Assembly: GCA_002304845.1 (NCBI GenBank)
Contig: DBPM01000024.1
Coordinates: 1-21,834 of the forward strand
DNA from: Candidatus Shapirobacteria bacterium UBA1420
Lineage (GTDB): Bacteria > Patescibacteriota > Microgenomatia > UBA12405
Reading direction: 5' to 3'
DNA length: 21,834 nt
Under the pieces are notes generated by a model. It ran no database searches and was not told the origin of the DNA. It saw only the letters and a program-made list of their open reading frames with translations. How positions within the stretch are numbered: position 1 is the first letter of the stretch; each line of letters opens with the position of its first letter. Below, in pieces: positions 1 to 7,043 of the stretch. Made by a program: the position numbers and the translations under genes.

Positions 1-1
1 A

Positions 2-307
2 CTCGCCTTGCTTGCTAAACTACCTGGTATGATTCCGGAATTTATCTTCAAAATCCAACCTTCTCCTTTTGGCAAAGCTATTGGTGAAGGATTAGGAGAA
101 GTCGCCACACCTCTCCAAAAAGGTGGAAAAATGGTTGTAGATGCCGGTAAATTTTACGCTGGTACTGAAATCGGAAAAGGGTCAGGCGGAAGAGGTTTGT
201 TTGGTGTTATTGGTGGTACTGTTGATAGGATTACTAGAACTGGCGGCGGTTCCGGATATCCAGGGGCTTCAGGAACTCTCGGAGATATGGTGAGAAAAGG
301 TAAGTAA
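2..307 (+). CDS. C-terminal end of an unknown protein (5' partial)
   Basis: The reading frame is open from the left edge (codons CTC GCC before the TTG at 8) to TAA at 305-307, so this is probably the tail of a larger gene and not a complete 99-residue protein. The visible part is rich in glycine and serine, with low-complexity stretches such as GKGSGGRGLFGVIGG and TRTGGGSGYPGASG. It ends in a basic RKGK. No domain, catalytic motif or clear membrane segment is visible, and I do not recognise the family. Gly-rich tails of this kind are common at the ends of surface or secretion-associated proteins, but that is only a guess. It converges on the next gene across a short hairpin. Confidence 0.5.
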   Translation, partial: LALLAKLPGMIPEFIFKIQPSPFGKAIGEGLGEVATPLQKGGKMVVDAGKFYAGTEIGKGSGGRGLFGVIGGTVDRITRTGGGSGYPGASGTLGDMVRKGK

Positions 308-310
308 AAA

Positions 311-330
311 ATCTCTGTTTTTCTAAACAG
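311..330. terminator. Hairpin between convergent genes, likely bidirectional terminator
   Basis: CTGTTT (315-320), loop TTCT, AAACAG (325-330) form a perfect 6-bp stem lying between the two convergent stop codons. Read on the minus strand it is followed by AGATTTTTT, a good U-tract. On the plus strand the following sequence is T-rich but interrupted. The minus-strand gene's TAG stop (323-325) lies inside the hairpin. The stem is short and AT-rich, so the call is moderate. Confidence 0.5.
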
Positions 331-2587
331 GTCTTTGTTTTAATAAAGTTCTTTCTGCCCACGCTCTATACCACCCAGGCAAAGTCATGTTTCTCACAGC
401 TGTATACGCCACAAACTTATCACTTAAGTCTTTATAATTCTTTTTGTCAACACCAAAAGCACTTAACAAATACTGTTGTTCAGTTGGACCTAAACCTAAT
501 TGTCTTATTATTTCAATCACTGATTCACCATAATCAATTGCACCATTTCCATGAACACCTGGATTATTTATTCTCAAATACGGCCCCTCAAATGGCCATA
601 AACCCACCGCTCCTCCAATAGCCCCTTTTATAGTATCTGTAGACACATACGAATCTGGACATTTTCTCAATGTCATAATATCGTTGTATAAATCACTTCT
701 CCATTCAGAAATAACTGCATCAACCTCTCTTGTTTTAGACAACTCTAACTTATTTTTACCAGAAACATACATCCATATACGAGCCGCCGGCATTATATGA
801 TCTTTTCTCCATCCAAAAAACATATCTTTTTCCAAATTATCAAACTTAATACCTTGAGGGTCATTATATATCCTTTCCATCATCGACCTAGTATCCCTGT
901 CTTCTTTGTGGGGCATATCAAGAAATGACCCCGCCAACTGAAGTGGTACTATGTTTTGTTGATCAATTCTTCTCATGGTTTCTTGTTCATCTCCCTCACT
1001 CATTACATTAGCCCACTCAGTCCACGGACCACCAAACAACTCTCCTCCTGTTATTTTGGATCGATACTTTCTTTCAGGTCTCTGAGACAATCTCAAAGCA
1101 TCTGATTCCCATCCTAATTTTCTTAAACCATCGGCAAAAGAAAATACTCCCCCCATTTCCATAACATTCATTGCTAAAGCTACAGATAATTTCGCCGCTA
1201 CCTCATTCCCTACCACCGGTACTACCTTATTCCCATTTTCATCAATTTTAGATGTTAGTCTCTTAACTAATTCTCTCTTATACCCATCTTCATTGTTTAC
1301 AAACTGTTCAACATAACTACCCTCAACATATTTTCCATCTCTAATTTCAAATACATACGCCTTACTTTTTATACCAGGAACCTCCGTCTCTGTCAGTAAC
1401 TCTCGCGCAATCTGTCGCATGACTCCTTTTAAATTCAAAACCGGATTTTCATACCACTTTTTTAAATCAGACTCATTTAACCCCTTCAAATTCAAAATTG
1501 ACTGAGACATGGCATCAATCCTGTTATTATAATCTGCTGAATTATATCTCTTAGTATAAATTGCCCCCAACCATTGATCCATAAAACTCAGTAGTTGTCT
1601 CCAAGATTCCTGATCTAATTTATCCTTCTCTACTTGACTCAATTTATTCCATGTCTCTTTTTTTTCAGTCACTGACAAACCTTTCCATTTAGGATTAATT
1701 AAATTAAAGCCGATATTTCTAAGTTCATCTGGTACATCATATTCCCACTGTTGAGGTGCTCTCTCTCGTGGTGCCCGTACATACAAATAAGCGTCAACTT
1801 GCTCTCCTAAAGACACTGTTTTCATATCATGCTCTAATTCATACCTAGCTGCTGCTTGTTTAGCGCTTATTTCAGAAGCTTTCGCTGTCTTTTCAATATC
1901 ATCTGCTATTTTTTTCAATATTTCATTCCCATTGATAGTTTCAGATTTTTCTGTTTCACTTTTGTTTTTGCCACTCATTTTGGACAAATACGCCACCAGT
2001 CTAGCTCTAGACTCAATCGAATCTTTCCCTGAAATTGACACTGTCTTTATTTGCTCCAGTGCTTCCTTTGCGGCCTCTCCCGTCTCAATCCCAATCTCGG
2101 GATTATTCTTTATATAATCAAAATTTTCCATGGCATTATAAACAATCGCCTTATCTGTTTCAGTGGCAAATTTATCCACAAAATTCTGGAATACTAATGC
2201 TGTAGACCTACTCCCATTTTCCAAGTCACTCCTGTCCTCACCTATAAACGCTGGCGGAAGTTGTTTCGCAATCGAAAAAGAGCCAGAAATAGCTGCTTCT
2301 ATAACTTCTTTATCACCAGATTCTTGCATTGTTTCATATATAGCTGTCGCTAAAATATTTACCTTCTCTTTTGCTTGATTTTGATTATAATTAGGAGCCT
2401 CGGTCCGATTGAATAAATCATCAATCGTTTCTATTCCTTGCATGTTGAAACTACGAATAACATTTTTGGCTTTTGTCTCTTTTTCAGTCGCACTATTTTT
2501 AAAGAAATCTACACCCATTAAGCCTTTAACTTTATCTACTTCAGGCCTACGGGCTATCTTTTCTCGGGAATCTCCTAAGTTTTCCAT
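323..2587 (-). CDS. Orphan 754-residue protein of unknown function
   Basis: A long, clean ORF with normal codon use and an ATG at 2585-2587, so it is very likely a real gene. The protein is hydrophilic, mostly predicted helical and charged, with no signal peptide and no convincing transmembrane segment. It is probably soluble or peripheral. The first ~260 residues are rich in Lys, Glu and Ala (for example SEISAKQAAARYELEHD) and could form coiled coil. The C-terminal half has many Trp and Tyr residues (RKLGWESDALRLSQ, MFFGWRKDHIMPAARIWMY). I recognise no domain or catalytic motif and assign no function. Its start faces the next gene's start across a 58-bp gap, and a TATAAT (2597-2602, minus strand) lies 9 nt before the ATG. 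No Shine-Dalgarno site is present. Confidence 0.8.
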   Translation of the reverse strand: MENLGDSREKIARRPEVDKVKGLMGVDFFKNSATEKETKAKNVIRSFNMQGIETIDDLFNRTEAPNYNQNQAKEKVNILATAIYETMQESGDKEVIEAAISGSFSIAKQLPPAFIGEDRSDLENGSRSTALVFQNFVDKFATETDKAIVYNAMENFDYIKNNPEIGIETGEAAKEALEQIKTVSISGKDSIESRARLVAYLSKMSGKNKSETEKSETINGNEILKKIADDIEKTAKASEISAKQAAARYELEHDMKTVSLGEQVDAYLYVRAPRERAPQQWEYDVPDELRNIGFNLINPKWKGLSVTEKKETWNKLSQVEKDKLDQESWRQLLSFMDQWLGAIYTKRYNSADYNNRIDAMSQSILNLKGLNESDLKKWYENPVLNLKGVMRQIARELLTETEVPGIKSKAYVFEIRDGKYVEGSYVEQFVNNEDGYKRELVKRLTSKIDENGNKVVPVVGNEVAAKLSVALAMNVMEMGGVFSFADGLRKLGWESDALRLSQRPERKYRSKITGGELFGGPWTEWANVMSEGDEQETMRRIDQQNIVPLQLAGSFLDMPHKEDRDTRSMMERIYNDPQGIKFDNLEKDMFFGWRKDHIMPAARIWMYVSGKNKLELSKTREVDAVISEWRSDLYNDIMTLRKCPDSYVSTDTIKGAIGGAVGLWPFEGPYLRINNPGVHGNGAIDYGESVIEIIRQLGLGPTEQQYLLSAFGVDKKNYKDLSDKFVAYTAVRNMTLPGWYRAWAERTLLKQRPV

Positions 2588-2596
2588 ACTATCAGT

Positions 2597-2602
2597 ATTA
2601 TA
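2597..2602 (-). promoter_or_regulatory. TATAAT -10-like box 9 nt before the ATG of the 754-residue gene
   Basis: The minus strand reads TATAAT, then 9 nt, then ATG (2587). There is no good -35 at 16-18 bp and no Shine-Dalgarno site. The spacing is slightly longer than the 6-nt spacing found at other genes here, so the transcript would have no leader or only a few bases. Confidence 0.45.
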
Positions 2603-2633
2603 TCAAAAATCCCCTTTTCCACACCAGTTTCTC

Positions 2634-2639
2634 TATAAT
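2634..2639 (+). promoter_or_regulatory. TATAAT -10 box exactly 6 nt before ATG (leaderless-type promoter)
   Basis: TATAAT at 2634-2639 is followed by GTATCC and the ATG at 2646. A -10 box at this distance would start transcription at or next to the A of the start codon. It also helps fix the start: the open frame continues upstream to 2409, but that part is antisense to the neighbouring gene. Confidence 0.55.
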
Positions 2640-2645
2640 GTATCC

Positions 2646-4295
2646 ATGCCCTCAATTGAAGCCATTGCCCTCCACCTTCGCACTTACCGTTCCGCCCTTA
2701 AATCCAATCTCGAAGTCACTGTCCATTCTCTCACCAATTCTTATCTAAAAATGGGCACAATTTTACACCCTTTTGCCGCCGACCCCACTCGCATCGACCC
2801 TTCCGCTGTGGTTTACTCTCTTTTACGTCTCCCTAAAAGTATTGATTATGTCCAAACTATCATCATGGGCCAAGATCCCCAAACCTTCACCGAAGCTGGT
2901 TTTACTGATATTCTCTCTTGGCATCGTTGCCCCCCTCGAGCTCGTCGCCGCAGTCATTATTTCAACCGTAAAACCGGTCAATTAGCCGCCTTTATCAGTT
3001 CCGTTACTGACGTTGACGACTTGGTTAATTTGGCCATCGCCTACCAAACCGAATGGAACAAATTTCACCGTTTAGTAACCTCCACCTACCCTAAATATAA
3101 CGATTTTAAAACCGCCCTAAACCATACTCCTGACAAACTCCTTAAATTAACCCAACTCTCTTCTACTGATTGGGATAAAATCATCACCGCTCTTGGTCGT
3201 CGTTGGCGACTGCGCTTACAAAGAATCTACAAGTCTCCCCGCGATCTTCGTCTTCGTCTTTTAGCCGGCAGTTGGGTGGATTACGCCAAAAGTACCCAAC
3301 AATGGTGGACTGGTCTCACCCAGCAACACCTCAAAAAATATGACTTTACTAAAACTAAAGTTTATTTTGTTAGTAGCAACTCTCACTCTCTCAGAAATTT
3401 AGTTACTGGTTTTCCCCTTAAACACGAAAAACAACTCCTCCAATACGCTCCTAAAAATTATCAAGCCACTAATCCCTACCTCTCCCACCAAGACTTTCTT
3501 TATTACCTCTCACGTCTTTTTGCTAAAAACTCCCGCTATCAACAAGATTTTATCCGCTACCAAAAACACCTCGGCATCATTGCTCCTAAAAATAATCATT
3601 TTATGGATGTCAACGCTCAAATTATTCCTATCAGTAGTTTTACCCGATCTTCTCTGTTTGATTCACGTCTCAAAATCAGTAAGCCTAAAAAAATTTCCCA
3701 AAGTCAGTCTCTTATATTCAATATCGACTATCCTCTTGGTTTTGCCGCTTATCATATCCTTAATAAAATCCTAGAAAACATCAATCATCTCGCTGGTGTC
3801 TATATCCTCGGTAAAGCCGCCGTTCTCAATTCCGAAATTGGCGACATTCAAATTCCTCGTCTGGTTTTTGATGAACACTCTCAAAATTCCTACATTTTCA
3901 AAAATGTTTTCAATACTTTTTTTCCTTTTAACAATCGCCAGGGCTCTATTCTTACCAACCAAAAATCAGTCACTGTTCTAGGTACTTTTCTCGAAAATGA
4001 ATCTCTCTTAAAAAAATATTCCGAAAATGACCTCACTGTCATTGAAATGGAAAGTGGCCCCTATCTCTCTGCTATTACTGAAGCCAGTTATGATTCTCAA
4101 ACCCCTAAATCAACTTTGGTAGATCTTAACTCCGCTCCCTTTGAAATTGGTATTATTAATTACACTTCAGACACCCCTTATTCCCAAGCCAAAAATCTAG
4201 GTGCCGGCTCTCTGGCCCTCTCCGGTGTCGAACCCGTCTACCTCGGCTCCCTGGCCATCTTACAGAGAATAATTGAATTAGAAGAAAATGCTTAA
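2646..4295 (+). CDS. Nucleoside-phosphorylase-like protein with a long unknown N-terminal region
   Basis: A 549-residue protein. The frame is open from 2409, but ATG 2646 is preferred because it follows a TATAAT box by 6 nt and because the extra 79 codons would overlap the divergent gene. The last ~180 residues resemble the purine/uridine phosphorylase superfamily: a Gly-rich strand GVYILGKAA near residues 384-392, then GDIQIP and a DE pair, and VIEMESGPYLSAI with EME at 467-469, the position of the ribose-binding Met-Glu in that family. The first ~330 residues are basic with many Tyr, His and Arg and match nothing I know. Enzymatic activity is not established. The gene is soluble and monocistronic, and the only plus-strand gene left of dnaA. 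Its sense strand is strikingly C-rich, suggesting a replication-strand effect. It ends one base before the convergent DUF559 stop. Confidence 0.7.
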   Translation: MPSIEAIALHLRTYRSALKSNLEVTVHSLTNSYLKMGTILHPFAADPTRIDPSAVVYSLLRLPKSIDYVQTIIMGQDPQTFTEAGFTDILSWHRCPPRARRRSHYFNRKTGQLAAFISSVTDVDDLVNLAIAYQTEWNKFHRLVTSTYPKYNDFKTALNHTPDKLLKLTQLSSTDWDKIITALGRRWRLRLQRIYKSPRDLRLRLLAGSWVDYAKSTQQWWTGLTQQHLKKYDFTKTKVYFVSSNSHSLRNLVTGFPLKHEKQLLQYAPKNYQATNPYLSHQDFLYYLSRLFAKNSRYQQDFIRYQKHLGIIAPKNNHFMDVNAQIIPISSFTRSSLFDSRLKISKPKKISQSQSLIFNIDYPLGFAAYHILNKILENINHLAGVYILGKAAVLNSEIGDIQIPRLVFDEHSQNSYIFKNVFNTFFPFNNRQGSILTNQKSVTVLGTFLENESLLKKYSENDLTVIEMESGPYLSAITEASYDSQTPKSTLVDLNSAPFEIGIINYTSDTPYSQAKNLGAGSLALSGVEPVYLGSLAILQRIIELEENA

Positions 4296-4691
4296 TCATT
4301 TTTCCACTTCTCTTTCTCTTTCTTTTAAAATACCTTTTATCAATCTCTCTGCTTCACCTGTTAATACTTGTTCATTTGTAATCCTAATTGTTTTTATACC
4401 CCTAATTTGAAAATATTCATCTCTTTCCTTGTCCATATATTTTCTCAAATCATGAGCATCTCCATCTATCTCAACTATCAATAATAATTTTGAACAGTAA
4501 AAATCGGCAATAAATCGACCTAAAGGTTTTTGTCTTAAAAATGTATATGGATATTTTCTCAATACCTGCCAAAACATTTTCTCTGCTGCAGTTGGGTTAT
4601 TTCTATTATTCCTAGCTAACCTCTTTAATTTTTCTAAATATTTGATAGCTCCATTTCTCATTCTAATTTCCACCGGACACCGATATTTCAT
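4296..4691 (-). CDS. DUF559-family, Vsr-like endonuclease-fold protein
   Basis: A 131-residue protein with the whole DUF559 pattern: RNNPTAAEKMFWQVLR (Glu37), FLRQKPLGRFIADFYC (Asp63), LLLIVEIDGDAHD (Glu74, Asp76, His80), and the closing IKTIRITNEQVL. DUF559 belongs to the PD-(D/E)xK nuclease superfamily and is related to very-short-patch repair endonucleases. The Asp/Glu positions above are the expected metal ligands. Stand-alone members are common in CPR bacteria and cyanobacteria, often next to repeats, and their cellular role is not known. The ATG at 4691 has no Shine-Dalgarno site. A TAGATT (4699-4704) lies 7 nt upstream. Its stop abuts the convergent gene's stop with no spacer. Upstream lies a pair of hairpin repeats. 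Confidence 0.85.
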   Translation of the reverse strand: MKYRCPVEIRMRNGAIKYLEKLKRLARNNRNNPTAAEKMFWQVLRKYPYTFLRQKPLGRFIADFYCSKLLLIVEIDGDAHDLRKYMDKERDEYFQIRGIKTIRITNEQVLTGEAERLIKGILKEREREVEK

Positions 4692-4712
4692 TCTTAAAAA
4701 TCTACCCTTCTA

Positions 4713-4736
4713 CCCCTCCTTTGACCAAAGGAGGGG
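4713..4736 (+). repeat. Family B hairpin repeat, plus orientation (half of an inverted pair)
   Basis: CCCCTCCTTT (4713-4722), loop GACC, AAAGGAGGGG (4727-4736) is a perfect 10-bp stem. It has the same stem as the family B copies inside the DUF4012 gene. It faces the next copy (4777-4807) in the opposite orientation across ~40 bp of AT-rich DNA. It may also act as a transcription stop between ftsH and the DUF559 gene, but its tail is not a clean U-tract. Confidence 0.8.
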
Positions 4737-4776
4737 AAAATTAATGTAAATATTATTACATAGTATACATAAAATT
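4737..4776. other. AT-rich spacer with imperfect inverted symmetry between two B repeats
   Basis: Nearly pure A/T. It holds the dyad ATGTAA (4744-4749) / TTACAT (4756-4761). Its two ends, AAAATTAATGTA and TACATAAAATT, are approximate inverted copies, so the palindromic relation extends beyond the two GC-rich hairpins. Confidence 0.5.
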
Positions 4777-4807
4777 CCCCTCTTTCCTCAAAGAGGGGTT
4801 AGGGGTG
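4777..4807 (-). repeat. Family B hairpin repeat, minus orientation; possible ftsH terminator
   Basis: The stem CCCCTCTTT (4777-4785), loop CCTC, AAAGAGGGG (4790-4798) is a perfect 9-bp hairpin. Just outside it is the head sequence TCACCCCTAA (minus strand), which corresponds to the head of the in-gene copies. It starts within a few bases of the ftsH stop (4811) and on the minus strand is followed by AATTTTATG. It could therefore serve as the ftsH terminator while also being a mobile-type repeat. Confidence 0.75.
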
Positions 4808-4810
4808 ATT

Positions 4811-6739
4811 TTACTTCTTCATCAACTCCTCAAACTCCTCACTATCCAAACTCTCTTTTTCTATCAACACTCCCGCTACTTCATCTAATTTTTTCCGATG
4901 GGTTTTTAAAATAGTCACCGCTCTCTTTTTCGCTTCTTCTACTAGTTTTTTCACCTCCATATCAATTTTTGCCCGCATTTCCGGTGATATATTGGCCGGT
5001 TCTATCCAATTTCTGCCAAAATCACTCGGGTCAATTTGTGGTCCCCAATTAATCGGCCCCAACTCAGACATTCCCCATTCTTCCACCATTTTTCTGGCAA
5101 TATTAGTTACATGACTAATATCACTACTAGCCCCGGTGGTAATATCTCCAAACACCAATTCCTCCGCCGCTCTACCACCCATCGCCATCGCCATCTGTTT
5201 CAGTAATCTCGACTTAGTTTCATGTACTCGGTCCATTTTTGGTGGCACCAAGGTATAACCCAACGCCAATCCCCGCGACACAATCGAGACTCTGTGGACT
5301 GGATCCAAATCTTCATAATAATTCACCAATGCGTGTCCCGCCTCATGATAAGCCGTCATTTTTCGATCATCTTCAGTCTGATTTCTTTTCTTTTCCGCAC
5401 CCAGTTTTACCTTCAACGCCGCCTCTTCAATATCACTCATATCAATTTTGGCCTTATTTTCCCTAGCCGCCTTAATTGCCGCTTCATTCAACATATTTTC
5501 AATATCTGCCCCCGAAAAACCTACTGTTCTCTTGGCCACTGTTTTCCAATTGACCTTAGAATCCACCGGCTTTCCTCGAGCATGAATCTTGATAATATTT
5601 TCCCTAGCTTCCAAATCAGGCATTTCCAAAACCACTCTTCTGTCAAAACGTCCCGGCCTCAACAAGGCCGGATCTAACAAATCACCTCTGTTTGTCGCTG
5701 CCAAAACCACTACTGCCGTATTGGTTTCAAAACCATCCATTTCTACTAAAATTTGATTCAAGGTTTGTTCTCTTTCCCCATGCCCACCGTCAAAACCGCC
5801 TCTCATTCGACCAATGGCATCAATTTCATCAATAAAAATTATGGCTTTACCCGCCTTTTTCGCTGTGGCAAACAAATCTCTGACTCTGGATGCCCCCACT
5901 CCCACCAACATTTCCATAAACTCACTTCCCGCCATCGAATAAAAAGGCACATTCGCCTCCCCCGCCACCGCTTTAGCCAACAGTGTTTTTCCCACTCCTG
6001 CCGGTCCCACTAACAACACTCCTCGTGGTGCCCTGGCTCCCATTTTTTGATATTTTTCCGGATGTTTCAAAAAATCCACTACTTCCTCTAAATCTTTTTT
6101 AGCCTCCTCCACTCCGGCCACATCCTTAAATCGTACAGTTTGCTTACCTTTAATAAACAATTTTGCTGTCGATTTACCAAAACCAAAAATCCCTCCACTT
6201 TGTCCACCACCGCCTTGACGATTAAATAACCATAAAATAAACAAAATCGGCATTCCTATTGATAACAGAGTCATTAAAATTTCTCCCGCTGCCTTCCACC
6301 CACTTCGATTTTCTACCTCAAAATTCAAATTACTGATATCCACCCCTTCTCTTTGAAATACCTCTGTCATCGAAATTTCACTTTCCTTAGAAGACACTAA
6401 AGTTTTTTCTTCACCCCGAACCTTAGCCAAAATCTCATTATCCATCACTGTTATTTCTTCAACTCTGTCTTCTTTTACTTCTTTTACTAACTCCGACAAA
6501 GGCACTTTCTTAATCGAATCACCCACCAAAAAAGACAATAAACTGGAAATCAGCATATAAGCCAACAACATATAAATCAAACTTCGCAGCACGAACATTG
6601 GCCCAATTTCAATTTTCTTTATTTTTACTCCCGGCGGCAACTTATCTAAAATCTCTTGAGGAATCTTTTCTTCCTCTTTCTTTACTTGTTTTTTTACCTG
6701 TTTTTTGGGCAAAATTAGTTTTTTTATTTTCTCCCACAT
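4811..6739 (-). CDS. ftsH: ATP-dependent zinc metalloprotease FtsH
   Basis: A 642-residue membrane-anchored AAA+ protease that degrades membrane and damaged proteins, normally a hexamer facing the cytoplasm. In order: a basic N-terminus, TM1 (~48-71), a small extracytoplasmic domain, TM2 (~152-172), the AAA module with Walker A GPAGVGKT (245-252), Walker B IIFIDE (300-305), the second region of homology with RPGR (361-364), and the zinc protease domain with HEAGH (465-469) and a third ligand Asp540 in GASSD. All catalytic residues are present. Two oddities: Walker A is GPAGVGKT, not the usual GPPGTGKT, and the pore loop is MLVG (277-280) where most FtsH proteins have MFVG. The ATG at 6739 overlaps the end of the upstream RNHCP gene by 98 nt. 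The next in-frame Met (48) would cut into TM1, so the long start is kept. A TATAAT lies 8 nt before it. Confidence 0.97.
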   Translation of the reverse strand: MWEKIKKLILPKKQVKKQVKKEEEKIPQEILDKLPPGVKIKKIEIGPMFVLRSLIYMLLAYMLISSLLSFLVGDSIKKVPLSELVKEVKEDRVEEITVMDNEILAKVRGEEKTLVSSKESEISMTEVFQREGVDISNLNFEVENRSGWKAAGEILMTLLSIGMPILFILWLFNRQGGGGQSGGIFGFGKSTAKLFIKGKQTVRFKDVAGVEEAKKDLEEVVDFLKHPEKYQKMGARAPRGVLLVGPAGVGKTLLAKAVAGEANVPFYSMAGSEFMEMLVGVGASRVRDLFATAKKAGKAIIFIDEIDAIGRMRGGFDGGHGEREQTLNQILVEMDGFETNTAVVVLAATNRGDLLDPALLRPGRFDRRVVLEMPDLEARENIIKIHARGKPVDSKVNWKTVAKRTVGFSGADIENMLNEAAIKAARENKAKIDMSDIEEAALKVKLGAEKKRNQTEDDRKMTAYHEAGHALVNYYEDLDPVHRVSIVSRGLALGYTLVPPKMDRVHETKSRLLKQMAMAMGGRAAEELVFGDITTGASSDISHVTNIARKMVEEWGMSELGPINWGPQIDPSDFGRNWIEPANISPEMRAKIDMEVKKLVEEAKKRAVTILKTHRKKLDEVAGVLIEKESLDSEEFEELMKK

Positions 6740-7043
6740 CGTTTCTGATTATAACACTTAATTCTATCAATTTTTCCCTATCATCCTCTTTTCCTTCCCT
6801 CACCCAAAATTCATGATCACAACCTTGACACTTATAATGAATCCGAAAACCACCTTTTTGATATTCAGTCTCTATCGCTTCCATCAAAGCCCGACAGTCA
6901 GATTGCCTATCCCCTGGTATATCTTTATCCACATGTTTACCCCACAGACATTTTGGACAATGATCAGTATAACCATCACCTGACACCACCAAACCACACT
7001 TTTCACACACAAAATCTTCCTTCACCTTCTTAAAATTCTTCAT
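6642..7043 (-). CDS. RNHCP-type zinc-ribbon protein
   Basis: A 133-residue protein matching the RNHCP family by its layout: FVCEKC (Cys13, Cys16), TDHCPKCLWGKHVD (Cys29, Cys32), PGDRQSDC, GFRIHYKCQGCDHEF (Cys72, Cys75). The family hallmark Arg-Asn-His-Cys-Pro appears here as Thr-Asp-His-Cys-Pro. The paired cysteines suggest two zinc-binding knuckles. The function of the family is not known. Its ATG overlaps the stop of the DUF4012 gene (ATGA, 7040-7043), with GGAG 8 nt upstream, indicating translational coupling. The last ~33 residues are Lys/Arg-rich, lie outside the conserved domain and overlap the 5' end of ftsH. This tail may have formed by read-through into ftsH. Confidence 0.85.
   Translation of the reverse strand: MKNFKKVKEDFVCEKCGLVVSGDGYTDHCPKCLWGKHVDKDIPGDRQSDCRALMEAIETEYQKGGFRIHYKCQGCDHEFWVREGKEDDREKLIELSVIIRNDVGENKKTNFAQKTGKKTSKERGRKDSSRDFR
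6748..6753 (-). promoter_or_regulatory. TATAAT -10-like box 8 nt before ftsH ATG
   Basis: The minus strand reads GTTATAAT, then 8 nt, then the ftsH ATG. It lies inside the RNHCP coding sequence. No good -35 and no Shine-Dalgarno site are visible. It may give ftsH its own near-leaderless transcript. Confidence 0.4.

Noticed and set aside
1..307. Treating the left-edge ORF as a complete 99-residue protein starting at TTG 8
   Set aside because: The frame stays open to the edge, and there is no evidence for a start at this TTG.
2409..2645. In-frame upstream extension of the plus-strand gene to an ATG at 2409
   Set aside because: The extra 79 codons are antisense to the 5' end of the 754-residue gene, and the TATAAT-6-nt-ATG arrangement supports 2646.
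5222..5677. Plus-strand 151-codon ORF inside ftsH
   Set aside because: Antisense to the conserved FtsH catalytic region, with no recognisable domain and no start signals.
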